64,000 nucleotides of DNA, from the IMG/VR virus record IMGVR_UViG_3300020377_000001, positions 1 to 64,000 of that record; one strand, 5' to 3'. The translations under genes and the position numbers were made by a program. The notes beneath the pieces are model-generated. The model had not been told where the DNA came from, made no database searches, and worked only from the letters and a program-made list of their open reading frames with translations. Source of the stretch: a virus. This document shows, one piece after another, positions 16,286 to 23,336 of this stretch (position 1 is the stretch's first letter; each line of letters starts with the position of its first letter).

Positions 16286-17061
16286 TAGGCCGCACCAAGA
16301 TTGATGCTGTCTATTTCACCGTCGTCATCTAGATGGGCCATCTCAATAAGACCAATGTCTGTTTGCGTAATGCTCAGGAGTTTTGGCACTCTAGAGGGTG
16401 AACTATACGGAACCCCTAGCCTGTTCCAGATTTTTTCAAAATATGGGATTGCTGGGTTTATTTTGTACAAACCTGAGGTAAATGGTTCGAGCTCGTTCAG
16501 GTCGAAAGATACAGTGGTTCTTACATGCATAGAGTCGTCGCGAAAAACAAATAGCGGTGACAACCCCTTATTCAGAAGCTTCTTGGCCTTAATGATGTCA
16601 ACAAGGTCAATTCTCTTGATGTCTTCAGAGACAATGGAAAGCATCGCTTCAGCCAAAGAGCACATGGAGTTTGAGTTTTGAAGATACATCCAGTCTTGGC
16701 TCACAGGATCTCTCCACGTAAGAGATTTAAGCTGACCCCCCTCCTGATGGTGGCCCTTAATCACATCGCGTATAACGTCAGACCTAACCATGTCCAGGCA
16801 CGTAGTTTGATCGAGTTCCAAGTATCTCAGCTTCTCAAGTCGAATCTTGGCTAACGTAATCAAGTCAAGGTTTGCCTGAGGGTGCAACGGTCCAGATGGG
16901 GACTCTGTCGGGGTATGGATCAGCCCTCGATCATTTAGTCTGCGTAAAAACGATACCTCGCAATTCATGCGCTCTACGATTTCACTTTCCGTTATCGTCT
17001 TTTCCATCGGCTCTTCTGCTCTTGGGAACACCCGGGGCCCCCGTGTTTGCTTTGGTTTCAT
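16285..17061 (-). CDS. MerR-like HTH domain protein
   Basis: A 258-residue protein with AAAGGA upstream of ATG 17061. Residues about 20-95 resemble a MerR-type winged helix: TITESEIVERMNCEV, LNDRGLIHTPT and the helix ITLAKIRLEKLRYLELDQT. The remainder is not recognised. It is likely a DNA-binding regulator, but no effector-domain signature is seen. It is one-base overlapped with the zinc-ribbon gene, so the two are probably co-expressed. Confidence 0.55.
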   Translation of the reverse strand: MKPKQTRGPRVFPRAEEPMEKTITESEIVERMNCEVSFLRRLNDRGLIHTPTESPSGPLHPQANLDLITLAKIRLEKLRYLELDQTTCLDMVRSDVIRDVIKGHHQEGGQLKSLTWRDPVSQDWMYLQNSNSMCSLAEAMLSIVSEDIKRIDLVDIIKAKKLLNKGLSPLFVFRDDSMHVRTTVSFDLNELEPFTSGLYKINPAIPYFEKIWNRLGVPYSSPSRVPKLLSITQTDIGLIEMAHLDDDGEIDSINLGAA

Positions 17062-17164
17062 AATGGTCCTTTCTGTAACTTATTGGCAAACCCATGGGTC
17101 CGTATGGTGTTCCAGGCTTTGCCCTCATCTTTTTAAGTAGTTTACCTGTTTCATGAGTGGCCAA
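16982..17164 (-). CDS. Possible small basic protein
   Basis: A 60-residue frame from TTG 17164, preceded by AAGGAG and filling the 104-bp gap after the upstream gene, but overlapping the next gene by 80 bp. It is rich in Lys, Gly and Pro with no domain. The RBS and tight gap filling favour it; the TTG start and long overlap weigh against it. Confidence 0.3.
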   Translation of the reverse strand: MATHETGKLLKKMRAKPGTPYGPMGLPISYRKDHYETKANTGAPGVPKSRRADGKDDNGK

Positions 17165-17165
17165 A

Positions 17166-17774
17166 CTACCTTCTCCTTAGTTGCTCTCTTAGTGAAAATT
17201 CACAGTTCAGTGCGTCAGTGACATGAATTCGATCACCATCATAGCCGCGCTCAACGTTTAGGTAAACATGGGCTTTCTTTGGGAGGGATATATTTCCGCT
17301 TATAAACTCCAAACCCTTTTGTGTTAGGCGCCACAAGCCGCTTGTAAGTTGTTCTTCCACAGAGTCCTCAATCGACTGCTCAATGAGCCCCCAGTACTTT
17401 GCTCGAGTGTAATGCCTCGAAGTCCTAAACTCCCTAGGTGCAGACTTGGATACACTTACCCACTTTGCCTCGACCAATATTGGTGTCTTCCCTGACCAAT
17501 CGATGACGCAGAAATTTTCTGCCATCCAGATTAACGGTTCGACGACGGTTCTTGTTAATGACTCGCTTCGCATCTTAACATGTTGTCCACAGCAGGGGCA
17601 GTACGACCCCTCTAAGAGGAAGGCACTTAGTCTTCTTTGGACATGCTCAATCGTTAACTGTTTTTCGGTGGGATCTAGCGTAGGTAAGTACCCAACCATC
17701 CTGTCAATTTCTGATCGTGGGTCAATCTCTAAATTTGTTGTCTCTGTATCAACAAATAATTCATACTGCTTCAT
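17166..17774 (-). CDS. Hypothetical protein with CPCC zinc knuckle
   Basis: A 202-residue protein with AGGAG before ATG 17774. A CPCCGQH motif near residue 60 resembles half of a zinc site. The C-terminal part (RLTQKGLEFISGNISLPKKAHVYL) resembles a winged-helix end followed by a strand, as in small phage proteins with a central beta-hairpin. Known activity cannot be assigned. Confidence 0.57.
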   Translation of the reverse strand: MKQYELFVDTETTNLEIDPRSEIDRMVGYLPTLDPTEKQLTIEHVQRRLSAFLLEGSYCPCCGQHVKMRSESLTRTVVEPLIWMAENFCVIDWSGKTPILVEAKWVSVSKSAPREFRTSRHYTRAKYWGLIEQSIEDSVEEQLTSGLWRLTQKGLEFISGNISLPKKAHVYLNVERGYDGDRIHVTDALNCEFSLREQLRRR

Positions 17775-17802
17775 TTACTGCTCCTTTGTGACGTTGGTCA
17801 GA

Positions 17803-18093
17803 TCACTTGATTTTGAAGTTTTTACAAAATTCCATACCCTTCTCGGTGAGCTCACAGTCAATAACATGCACAGTGGACCTCGTGCCAGACATCGAAACCT
17901 TTTTGTGCTCAAGTACCTTAACGAGACCCATGCGTTGCAGTCTCATCACGGCCCTAATTCTTGACGCCCCCCTTCTTTTCTTGGATGTCGGCTCAACCCG
18001 TACACTTTGTTGAATCCGAAATATAGGAAAGCTTTGACAGTTTGCCTGATAGATCTCGTCGAGAAGACCTCTAGCGTAGAGTCCTAGTCTCAT
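17803..18093 (-). CDS. Small winged-helix-like protein
   Basis: A 96-residue basic protein. GGAGG lies 7 bp before ATG 18093; the longer frame from 18300 is antisense overlap with the upstream gene. Residues about 40-90 (RIRAVMRLQRMGLVKV... STVHVIDCELTEKGMEFC) look like a winged helix with its wing strands. It overlaps the preceding gene by 23 bp. It is probably a small transcription regulator, by fold impression only. Confidence 0.55.
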   Translation of the reverse strand: MRLGLYARGLLDEIYQANCQSFPIFRIQQSVRVEPTSKKRRGASRIRAVMRLQRMGLVKVLEHKKVSMSGTRSTVHVIDCELTEKGMEFCKNFKIK

Positions 18094-18352
18094 TGACGAA
18101 CCTCCCTTCCATAATCTTCCTAAGCTCGTATTCAGCATACTCAGCAAGGATGTCCCAAACCTCATCCCAACCACTACCTCTTTCGGACCAGTAACGTGCG
18201 GCCCCTTCGCTATCTGCCCCGAGAGACTCCTGAATACACGCAATCGCGTTGAACATTGCCGATTTCGCGATTTCGTTTGAACGGGACTGAATTTCGTCAT
18301 TCATGTAATCGTTCACATAGACAACGGGCAAGTTTATGGTTTCTTTATGCAT
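18071..18352 (-). CDS. Small hypothetical protein
   Basis: A 93-residue, mostly helical acidic protein, with GAGGTG close to ATG 18352. Helices are suggested by SNEIAKSAMFNAIACIQESLG and VWDILAEYAEYELRKIMEG. No family was recognised. It overlaps the downstream winged-helix-like gene, so the two are likely co-translated. Confidence 0.55.
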   Translation of the reverse strand: MHKETINLPVVYVNDYMNDEIQSRSNEIAKSAMFNAIACIQESLGADSEGAARYWSERGSGWDEVWDILAEYAEYELRKIMEGRFVNETRTLR

Positions 18353-18372
18353 ATCACACCTCGATTTAGACT

Positions 18373-18597
18373 CTAATTATAGATAAAAGCCACGAGCATG
18401 TCTTGAATGTCTTTCATACAAGCCTTACTCATGTCTTCGCTCACGCTTTGACCGTCATCTCTGTGGACTGAAATGATTCTGATGGTGTCCTTTTTTCTGG
18501 CGCCTCGAACTAGGTCACACTCATACTTTACGGTCAACGGGCACCCATAATCCTCTGACCAAAACCTAAAAAACTTAACTACTCCTACATTCTCCAT
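18373..18597 (-). CDS. Small hypothetical protein
   Basis: A 74-residue protein starting inside the upstream gene (13-bp overlap), with GAGGGA upstream of ATG 18597. Mixed alpha/beta appearance (VVKFFRFW, TVKYECDLV, TIRIISVHRD), no membrane segment and no recognised domain. Confidence 0.5.
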   Translation of the reverse strand: MENVGVVKFFRFWSEDYGCPLTVKYECDLVRGARKKDTIRIISVHRDDGQSVSEDMSKACMKDIQDMLVAFIYN

Positions 18598-18905
18598 CCC
18601 AAGATCCCTCGCTTGACCTCTCGGATCAGGCTTATAATCTCTATCTTCTCAATGTGACTGTCATATGCGGTGTGTGTAATATGAACGTCGGCACCATCAA
18701 CAAGCCTGCTGTAAAGCTTGATGGTTGCCCAGGGAAACATACGAGACAGCACGGTGCCAAAATTATCGAGATATTGCTCGAACTGTTCAGTAGACATTTT
18801 CAACTGAAGCAGCGTGTGCTCATCTGGACTACCGACAGACACCCGGATTTCAGGCTCATCCCCAACGGGTTCTGCTCTTTCTGGAAAGCTAAGAAGGTTT
18901 GCCAT
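18585..18905 (-). CDS. Small hypothetical protein downstream of repeated promoter
   Basis: A 106-residue protein. ATG 18905 has AAGGA 8 bp upstream; ATG 18932 (115 aa) is an alternative closer to the promoter-like element at 18957-18987. A strand-helix pattern (EIRVSVGSPDEHTLL, MSTEQFEQYLDNFG, IKLYSRLVDGADVHITH) suggests a small alpha/beta fold. Function unknown. Confidence 0.52.
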   Translation of the reverse strand: MANLLSFPERAEPVGDEPEIRVSVGSPDEHTLLQLKMSTEQFEQYLDNFGTVLSRMFPWATIKLYSRLVDGADVHITHTAYDSHIEKIEIISLIREVKRGILGWRM

Positions 18906-18956
18906 GCCCAAATCCTTTTTCATCTCTTCCAATTTTCCTGAAAAGCTCCCGAAAGT

Positions 18957-18987
18957 TCATGAAAGGTTTTCTGTGTTGGCCGTAATT
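18957..18987 (-). promoter_or_regulatory. Repeated phage promoter, copy a
   Basis: Minus-strand TTACGG, 17 bp containing AAAACCTT at its end, then TCATGA in the -10 position, upstream of the gene starting at 18905/18932. One of seven copies between 18.9 and 22.2 kb with identical spacing. The -10 is the most divergent of the set. Confidence 0.55.
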
Positions 18988-19045
18988 CTGTGCAAACCAA
19001 CCGCAAAAGTTGAAGTGATCGCGAATAACAAAGATCGGTGGGCGC

Positions 19046-19381
19046 CTAGCTTGGGGCCGGAAGGCTCAGTGTAACGCGACCACGCTGCATCCCAAATATG
19101 GACAGTCCACCCTTTGTTGTAAAGCATTCGTCTAACACAAACATCGACTGGTCTATGATGGTCTGTACACGCCTGGACTCACGACCGAGCGTTCTGCTGC
19201 CAGGTGTCAATTCGCTATGGGCCAGCCTTAAGGTCTGGCGCTCAACAAGCATGAGCTTATCCCAGACGTAGCAAATCGACTTTTGCCTATCTTGCTCTGT
19301 CTTGTATCCATGAACCACCAGCTCAAAAAGTAGTCCCTTCACGTCCAAAGTCGCAATGTATATCGGATTGTCGAAGATCAT
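19046..19381 (-). CDS. Small hypothetical protein with its own promoter
   Basis: A 111-residue protein beginning 18 bp after the -10 of promoter copy b, which lies inside the end of the upstream gene. No good ribosome site precedes the ATG. The N-terminal half is alpha/beta (IYIATLDVKGLLFELVVHGY, a helix to about residue 50), then a basic loop. No domain recognised. Confidence 0.52.
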   Translation of the reverse strand: MIFDNPIYIATLDVKGLLFELVVHGYKTEQDRQKSICYVWDKLMLVERQTLRLAHSELTPGSRTLGRESRRVQTIIDQSMFVLDECFTTKGGLSIFGMQRGRVTLSLPAPS

Positions 19382-19695
19382 GTGACAGGCCGTCCATGCT
19401 CTATAAAGGTTTTTTGATCTTGACGTAATTTGCGCTGTTTCTCGGTAGTTTCTTCGAGTAGCTCAGACCACTTTTCTCTCGTGTCTAGGTGATCTGAGGC
19501 CGCACGGAAGTCATCAAGAAACTCCATCAACTGGTGGTCCTTGATTGACTCGGCGATTTGATAGATTTTCTCGCAGGTCTGCTCTGTCCAGATCATGCAT
19601 GGATCGCACCCGCCATCTGCCTGAGTATAGACGTACCCACACTCGGTGCAGGTGATGTCATCACCCTCTGTGATCCAGTTGTCGTAAGATTTCAT
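19378..19695 (-). CDS. Small zinc-binding hypothetical protein
   Basis: A 105-residue protein from ATG 19695, with GGAG upstream and ATGA overlaps at both ends of its operon. The N-terminal CTECGYVYTQADGGCDPC gives four Cys in two C-x2-C pairs, a likely zinc ribbon at residues 15-32. The rest is an acidic, charged helix (KIYQIAESIKDHQLMEFL...). Promoter copy b for the next gene lies within its 3' end. Confidence 0.57.
   Translation of the reverse strand: MKSYDNWITEGDDITCTECGYVYTQADGGCDPCMIWTEQTCEKIYQIAESIKDHQLMEFLDDFRAASDHLDTREKWSELLEETTEKQRKLRQDQKTFIEHGRPVT
19400..19430 (-). promoter_or_regulatory. Repeated phage promoter, copy b
   Basis: Minus-strand TTACGT, 17 bp ending AAAAAACCTT, then TATAGA, placed 18 bp before ATG 19381 and inside the 3' end of the upstream coding sequence. 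One of four copies with a perfect TATAGA. Confidence 0.68.
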
Positions 19696-19898
19696 GTTGT
19701 CGCTCCTGGCCTGCCAAAGTACCCTTGGCAGCCTGTACACCTGAGAGCTGACCACCCACCAAAGGACACCTTGTGGACCTCCTTACAATGCGGGCATACG
19801 ACTATACACATGTACATGGTTCTGTCGGCATGATTGTTATACACCAGCCACTTTTGAAGCATGACTGATTGTTCAGGTTTTGATTGTTGGATATTCAT
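19692..19898 (-). CDS. Small zinc-binding hypothetical protein
   Basis: A 68-residue protein from ATG 19898, with GGAGGATCAG upstream; the longer frame to 20048 lies antisense-like over the upstream gene. C-terminal pairs CPHC and CTGC form a probable zinc ribbon. ATGA overlaps join it to both neighbours, in the transcript starting at promoter copy c. Confidence 0.57.
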   Translation of the reverse strand: MNIQQSKPEQSVMLQKWLVYNNHADRTMYMCIVVCPHCKEVHKVSFGGWSALRCTGCQGYFGRPGATT

Positions 19899-20191
19899 CT
19901 GATCCTCCGAATGTGAATCGAGGAGACGCCACAGCCTGGCAGGATGCCGCTGTGCTTCCCGTTGCCTGTGCCAAAGCGATTGACATGGACAGCGAAGTTC
20001 TCTGTAAGTTGGTCTGCTAGGTCCTCGCGTTGCCGGTGGCCAAGCCATTTCATGTCGGCATGAGTAACGAGCTTTGAGCCCTTGATGAGACGGTTTAGTG
20101 TTGCGACGAAGTCGTCAACCGTGTTGAGGAAAGTATAGTCGAATTTATTAGTCTGAGTATCTTCATATGCATCGATAAAATCTTTGAACAT
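19895..20191 (-). CDS. Small hypothetical protein, operon head
   Basis: A 98-residue protein from ATG 20191, with AAAGGA upstream and 18 bp after the TATAGA of promoter copy c. It is helical and acidic at the start (MFKDFIDAYEDTQTN) and basic at the end. It heads an operon of three ATGA-coupled genes running to 19378. No domain recognised. Confidence 0.55.
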   Translation of the reverse strand: MFKDFIDAYEDTQTNKFDYTFLNTVDDFVATLNRLIKGSKLVTHADMKWLGHRQREDLADQLTENFAVHVNRFGTGNGKHSGILPGCGVSSIHIRRIR

Positions 20192-20209
20192 CGTTGGTCC
20201 TTTCAAAGG

Positions 20210-20240
20210 TCTATAAAGGTTTTTCTATTGTTCCGTAATT
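20210..20240 (-). promoter_or_regulatory. Repeated phage promoter, copy c
   Basis: Minus-strand TTACGG, 17 bp ending AAAAACCTT, then TATAGA, 18 bp before ATG 20191. Same architecture as the other six copies. Confidence 0.7.
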
Positions 20241-20260
20241 AAAGGGTTATGTCAAAAGTG

Positions 20261-20827
20261 TCATGCGTTATATAAGCCTTGCTCGTCTATAGGAATTTTA
20301 CTCACCGAGTCAATAAACTCTTCAAATTGAAGCCTGACCTCCTTAAGGGTTTCAGCATCGTGAACCTGGCACAGGTAAACGCAATCACCATATTTGTACT
20401 CAAGGTCGCCTTCAAAGTATCCATGAGAATCCCCAGACACATGTCCTGCAAGGATGCCATCGCAAAAGACCAGAAAACGGCGTGGTTCAAGCGCAGGTAA
20501 GGGATTCGATTGGACCTCGATCTGGATCTTGATCTTGTTTTTATCCCAGTCAAAGGTAGGTAGTGCAATGTTGACAAATGCATCAGAGTCAAAGACGATC
20601 ATATCAAAGCCATTCTTGTGTGCGTATGAGAGCACCTTCGTTATCCATTCTGGCTCGCTTGAGTAGTCTTCGTATGGATCGAAGGATACGTACATGAAGT
20701 AGCCGTATAGAAACTTATACGCTGAGTGTGTGCCAAAGCTTGGCTCAGACGAAGGCATGTGTGCGGTGCTGATATGTAGTGTTCTAAATTCTGTTCGACA
20801 GGCGTTCTTAGGTCTTTGGTTATTCAT
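20261..20827 (-). CDS. Hypothetical protein with its own promoter
   Basis: A 188-residue protein starting 21 bp after the TATAGA of promoter copy d, with GGAGC in between. It has an aromatic N-terminal half (YKFLYGYFMYVSFDPYEDYS), then alternating strands (IKIQIEVQ, RFLVFCDGILAGHV, YKYGDCVYLCQVH) and a C-terminal helix. No known family. It is a monocistronic unit. Confidence 0.55.
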   Translation of the reverse strand: MNNQRPKNACRTEFRTLHISTAHMPSSEPSFGTHSAYKFLYGYFMYVSFDPYEDYSSEPEWITKVLSYAHKNGFDMIVFDSDAFVNIALPTFDWDKNKIKIQIEVQSNPLPALEPRRFLVFCDGILAGHVSGDSHGYFEGDLEYKYGDCVYLCQVHDAETLKEVRLQFEEFIDSVSKIPIDEQGLYNA

Positions 20828-20848
20828 GATGATAATGCTCCGTTGATT

Positions 20849-20879
20849 TCTATAAAGGTTTTCTGAGAGTGACGTAATT
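20849..20879 (-). promoter_or_regulatory. Repeated phage promoter, copy d
   Basis: Minus-strand TTACGT, 17 bp ending AAAACCTT, then TATAGA, 21 bp before ATG 20827. The -35 end touches the stop of the upstream gene at 20879. Confidence 0.7.
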
Positions 20880-21067
20880 TAGTCTTCCACATCCTCGGCA
20901 TCGCAATCGCAGTATGAGCATGTAAAACACGCTGCATCTACGAAGTGCCTGTCAACCGACTCGACAAGCCTGCGACGGTCATCTAAAGACACGGTTATAT
21001 GAAAGTATGCCTCTGTCTTTGGGCATGTTCTGCTTTCGCATTCTGGGTTACTACATCGTAACCTCAT
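20879..21067 (-). CDS. Small zinc-binding hypothetical protein
   Basis: A 62-residue protein, ATGA-coupled to its upstream neighbour. Cys pattern is C-x4-C-x4-C near the N-terminus (RCSNPECESRTC) and C-x2-C-x2-C-x-C near the end (CFTCSYCDC), with an acidic tail. It resembles short Ogr/zinc-finger-like phage proteins, but the family is not certain. Confidence 0.57.
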   Translation of the reverse strand: MRLRCSNPECESRTCPKTEAYFHITVSLDDRRRLVESVDRHFVDAACFTCSYCDCDAEDVED

Positions 21068-21291
21068 TGGTCTACCCTGCTTTCAATCTCGTGAACAACC
21101 TCACCAGAATCATGTGACCATGCCACCACGCGCAGTGCGCCATCCGCGTAATAGACACCGAACCGCTCAACGCCGTCGTCGTCCATGATCACCAGGGCGC
21201 CACCCTGCATCTCAATGGAGATGTCTGCACAGTCAACAGTGCCATCCCCGTTTGCGTCGTCACTAAGCCTTAAATCAATTCGCTGAATCAT
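21064..21291 (-). CDS. Small protein with dockerin/EF-hand-like calcium loop
   Basis: A 75-residue acidic protein from ATG 21291 in ATGA overlap with the gene before it; GGGGG precedes the start. DANGDGTVDCADI matches the 12-residue Ca2+-binding loop of dockerin and EF-hand modules (D-x-N-x-D-G-x-V-D-x-x-D). The C-terminal half is beta-like (GALVIMDDDGVERFGVYYADGAL begins this part). A single loop only; no cohesin partner is evident. Function unknown. Confidence 0.57.
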   Translation of the reverse strand: MIQRIDLRLSDDANGDGTVDCADISIEMQGGALVIMDDDGVERFGVYYADGALRVVAWSHDSGEVVHEIESRVDQ

Positions 21292-21419
21292 CGCGCACCC
21301 CCAGTCATTTTTTCTAGCCATTCGTTTGCCTCAACCTTGCAGACAAAGAGTCTGATCAGCTGATCGTTCCATAACCCCAACCAGCACTGATTTATCTCTG
21401 AGTACTTAACACTAATCAT
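21288..21419 (-). CDS. Very small hypothetical protein
   Basis: A 43-residue frame with ATGA overlaps at both ends, between two other short genes in the transcript from promoter copy e. It is rich in Trp (four), with core pattern INQCWLGLWNDQLIRLFV. Coupled overlaps on both sides are strong support for translation despite the length. Confidence 0.5.
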   Translation of the reverse strand: MISVKYSEINQCWLGLWNDQLIRLFVCKVEANEWLEKMTGGAR

Positions 21420-21586
21420 GAGTAGTCCCTTTCAATGTAGGCCCAAACCTGGCCCATTTTGACCTCGCCGTGCTCGCAGGCAAGATCGTATGCCATCCTG
21501 TCTATCTCGTCTTTACAATCCTCTCGACTCCGAGCGACATACTCTACGGTCGAGTTTAAGTTGAAGTTAACAATCACCACTTTCAT
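21416..21586 (-). CDS. Small hypothetical protein, operon head
   Basis: A 56-residue protein from ATG 21586, with GGAG 5 bp upstream, 14 bp after the TATAGA of promoter copy e. The N-terminal strand VVIVNFNLN is followed by an acidic helix. It heads four ATGA-coupled small genes down to 20879. Confidence 0.52.
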   Translation of the reverse strand: MKVVIVNFNLNSTVEYVARSREDCKDEIDRMAYDLACEHGEVKMGQVWAYIERDYS

Positions 21587-21600
21587 ATCTGCTCCAATGC

Positions 21601-21631
21601 TCTATAAAGGTTTTTTAATCTTGACGTAATT
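21601..21631 (-). promoter_or_regulatory. Repeated phage promoter, copy e
   Basis: Minus-strand TTACGT, 17 bp ending AAAAAACCTT, then TATAGA, 14 bp before ATG 21586. The predicted leader is extremely short and overlaps the ribosome site. Confidence 0.7.
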
Positions 21632-21649
21632 AAGCTAACCGCAACATAA

Positions 21650-22003
21650 CTATACACTTCTCTGAATTGACTTGATTTGGTACACCACCGTGTACTCGAA
21701 GTCACAAGACGTACAGAATAATTGAGAATAAAACAGGGTAAGGCCGGCACAGTACCGTTCACCATCTGCCTCGATATTATCGCACCCACACTTTGGGCAC
21801 GTACTTAACGCTCTATGAATAAGAGATTGCTCGTCTGTGGTCCTCTCAACCACTTTGACCACATTACGATTCTTGGATTTCAGGTGAGCGACGGTCTGAT
21901 CACGAAAGTCATCGCCCCAGACCTCATCCACAACCGTGTACCCATCGGCACCCTGGTGATAAACCGCGTAGCTTTTCTGTCTCTCTTCTATCTGATAGCT
22001 CAT
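21650..22003 (-). CDS. Hypothetical protein with C-x2-C pairs
   Basis: A 117-residue protein from ATG 22003 (AAAGGTGG upstream; ATG 22018 would add 5 residues and lies 15 bp after the -10 of copy f). The C-terminal half holds CPKCGC and FCTSCDFEY, a zinc-ribbon pattern. The first gene of the leftward small-gene block, behind tandem promoter copies f and g. Confidence 0.57.
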   Translation of the reverse strand: MSYQIEERQKSYAVYHQGADGYTVVDEVWGDDFRDQTVAHLKSKNRNVVKVVERTTDEQSLIHRALSTCPKCGCDNIEADGERYCAGLTLFYSQLFCTSCDFEYTVVYQIKSIQRSV

Positions 22004-22033
22004 TCTGCCACCTTTCATTTTGCTCTCGGAAGT

Positions 22034-22063
22034 TCCAGAGCCGTTTTTGAGATCTGACGTAAT
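22034..22063 (-). promoter_or_regulatory. Repeated phage promoter, copy f
   Basis: Minus-strand TTACGT, 17 bp including CAAAAACGGC, then TCTGGA. A divergent copy with conserved spacing, upstream of the gene starting at 22003/22018 and in tandem with copy g. Confidence 0.5.
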
Positions 22064-22106
22064 CGCCGATCCCCAGGAAAAGTTTTTTCACTCTAGCCGC
22101 CCAAGT

Positions 22107-22137
22107 TCCACAAAGGTTTTTGGGATCGGCCGTAATT
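22107..22137 (-). promoter_or_regulatory. Repeated phage promoter, copy g
   Basis: Minus-strand TTACGG, 17 bp ending AAAAACCTT, then TGTGGA. It is 73 bp upstream of copy f with no gene between, giving tandem promoters at the head of the leftward block. Confidence 0.55.
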
Positions 22138-22670
22138 TCACCCCCTATACGCGGGCGGGCGCACGCCCGCATCACCCGCGTCATGAGGAAATTTTCGGCA
22201 CTGCTCAAATGTTCAGCAATGAACGGATGTTCAGCACCAACTATTTGCCCACATGAGACCACATCGGATCACATTGTTGCCTCGAGAACCTACACGGGAT
22301 CACATCGGATCACATTGTCGCCTCGAGCACCTACACAGGATCACACAGGATCACACTATGGCACCGTGTAAGCGCACCGCCTACACACATGGCACCATTG
22401 CCACTATCTAAGGCTATTGGGTACGACCAAGGCGATCCAGTGCTCTACGGTGGCCAATATGTGAACAAAAGGCGCCCCACCTAGTAGAAAAATGTGATTT
22501 TTTTTAAGGTACTTTTATTAGTAAAAAGCCAATGATTGCAAACACTTAGAGTCCGTCGCTCTGTTTCTGTTGTTTGTTTTTGTGATCATGTGGGTTGTGT
22601 TCCGTTGTTTATGGTGTACCATGTAGGGGTAACCGCTGGAGAGTTACGGAACAAAACGAAGGGAAATCAA
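22138..22670. other. 533-bp divergent intergenic region
   Basis: No convincing gene. It separates the leftward promoter array from the rightward accessory block. It contains two ATGTTCAGCA direct repeats (22209-22218 and 22228-22237), the GGATCACA-type tandem repeats listed separately, and an A/T-rich stretch near 22490-22530 followed by the leader of the gene at 22671. A rightward promoter is not clear. An origin or control region is possible. Confidence 0.45.
22260..22357. repeat. Tandem iteron-like repeats (GGATCACA)
   Basis: Two imperfect copies of about 36-40 bp, each CGGATCACATTGT-YGCCTCGAG-MACCTACAC, followed by further GGATCACAC units, so GGATCACA or a near match occurs about five times in under 100 bp. 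Spacing is regular and the region is between divergent transcription units. This is the look of iterons or operator arrays. Confidence 0.6.
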
Positions 22671-22892
22671 ATGTTGGCACTTTTCACAATAATCGGAGCT
22701 TTCGCAGTAGTCGCCACCATCGGCGCCACCATCGGGACCAAGGGCCGACAGGTTGACGTTGGATGTACTCGACTGGTTGCGGACGAAGTCATCACGCTAA
22801 CCGACGCCGAGATCTACCACCTACTAGACGACACCCAAGAAATCGACGCAATCACCGACACACAAGAGATCACAGCTTTGGGAGGTTTCTAG
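22671..22892 (+). CDS. Small membrane-anchored protein
   Basis: A 73-residue protein from ATG 22671, with AAGGGA upstream. One N-terminal membrane helix (MLALFTIIGAFAVVATIGAT) is followed by an acidic tail with a small duplication (DDTQEID... DTQEIT). It heads the rightward accessory block. Function unknown. Confidence 0.55.
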   Translation: MLALFTIIGAFAVVATIGATIGTKGRQVDVGCTRLVADEVITLTDAEIYHLLDDTQEIDAITDTQEITALGGF

Positions 22893-22896
22893 ACCG

Positions 22897-22992
22897 ATGT
22901 TTAAAGATCTTGTTTTAGCTTTCATCATTTTGTCGTTGGTCGTCATGGCTGACGGAATTGTCAACGCATTGCTTGGGGGACCTATCCAATGA
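22897..22992 (+). CDS. Very small membrane protein
   Basis: A 31-residue frame: MFKDLVLAFIILSLVVMADG and a short tail, a single membrane helix. GGAGG lies 11 bp upstream (a loose spacing) and the stop overlaps the next start as ATGA. Supported by the overlap and hydrophobicity only. Confidence 0.45.
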   Translation: MFKDLVLAFIILSLVVMADGIVNALLGGPIQ

Positions 22993-23324
22993 ACACCGCA
23001 CAGACCACCACACCGCCCGCGCGACGTATTGCGCAGATTTTGAAGGGTTCAGCATTGATCGCCCTTGGGCCTTTCATTCTTGTCGCTTGTCCCGAAAACA
23101 TCACGGCCGCGGCCCTAACCTTTTTAGGCTGCACCATTGTCTTCATCTTGATCGATCTGGTTTTCGGTGGAGATCTAAACCACGCGATTCGGACCCGATA
23201 CGCTACCCAGATCGCCAAGGTTAAGAAGGCGCTAGGAGACTCAGACTTCCATGCACTAATCACACTTCCGGCCGTATGCCTGGCCGGCTTCATCATCATG
23301 ACCGTTTTCGCGGTCTCACAATAG
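22989..23324 (+). CDS. Three-TM membrane protein
   Basis: A 111-residue protein with three predicted membrane helices (about 20-36, 40-61 and 88-109) and a basic loop between the second and third. ATGA-coupled to the preceding mini-gene. No family recognised. With its two neighbours it makes a small membrane-protein cluster, which might act on the host envelope (for example superinfection exclusion), though this is speculation. Confidence 0.55.
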   Translation: MNTAQTTTPPARRIAQILKGSALIALGPFILVACPENITAAALTFLGCTIVFILIDLVFGGDLNHAIRTRYATQIAKVKKALGDSDFHALITLPAVCLAGFIIMTVFAVSQ

Positions 23325-23336
23325 GAGCACACAACC

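Noticed and set aside
22260-22357. CRISPR-like repeat array
   Set aside because: Only two long units plus short partial copies, no equal-length unique spacers and no cas genes. Better read as iterons or operators.
22643-22676. Plus-strand TTACGGAACAAAAC promoter copy before the gene at 22671
   Set aside because: The -35-like word is followed by no TATAGA at 17 bp; the -10 position would overlap the start codon.
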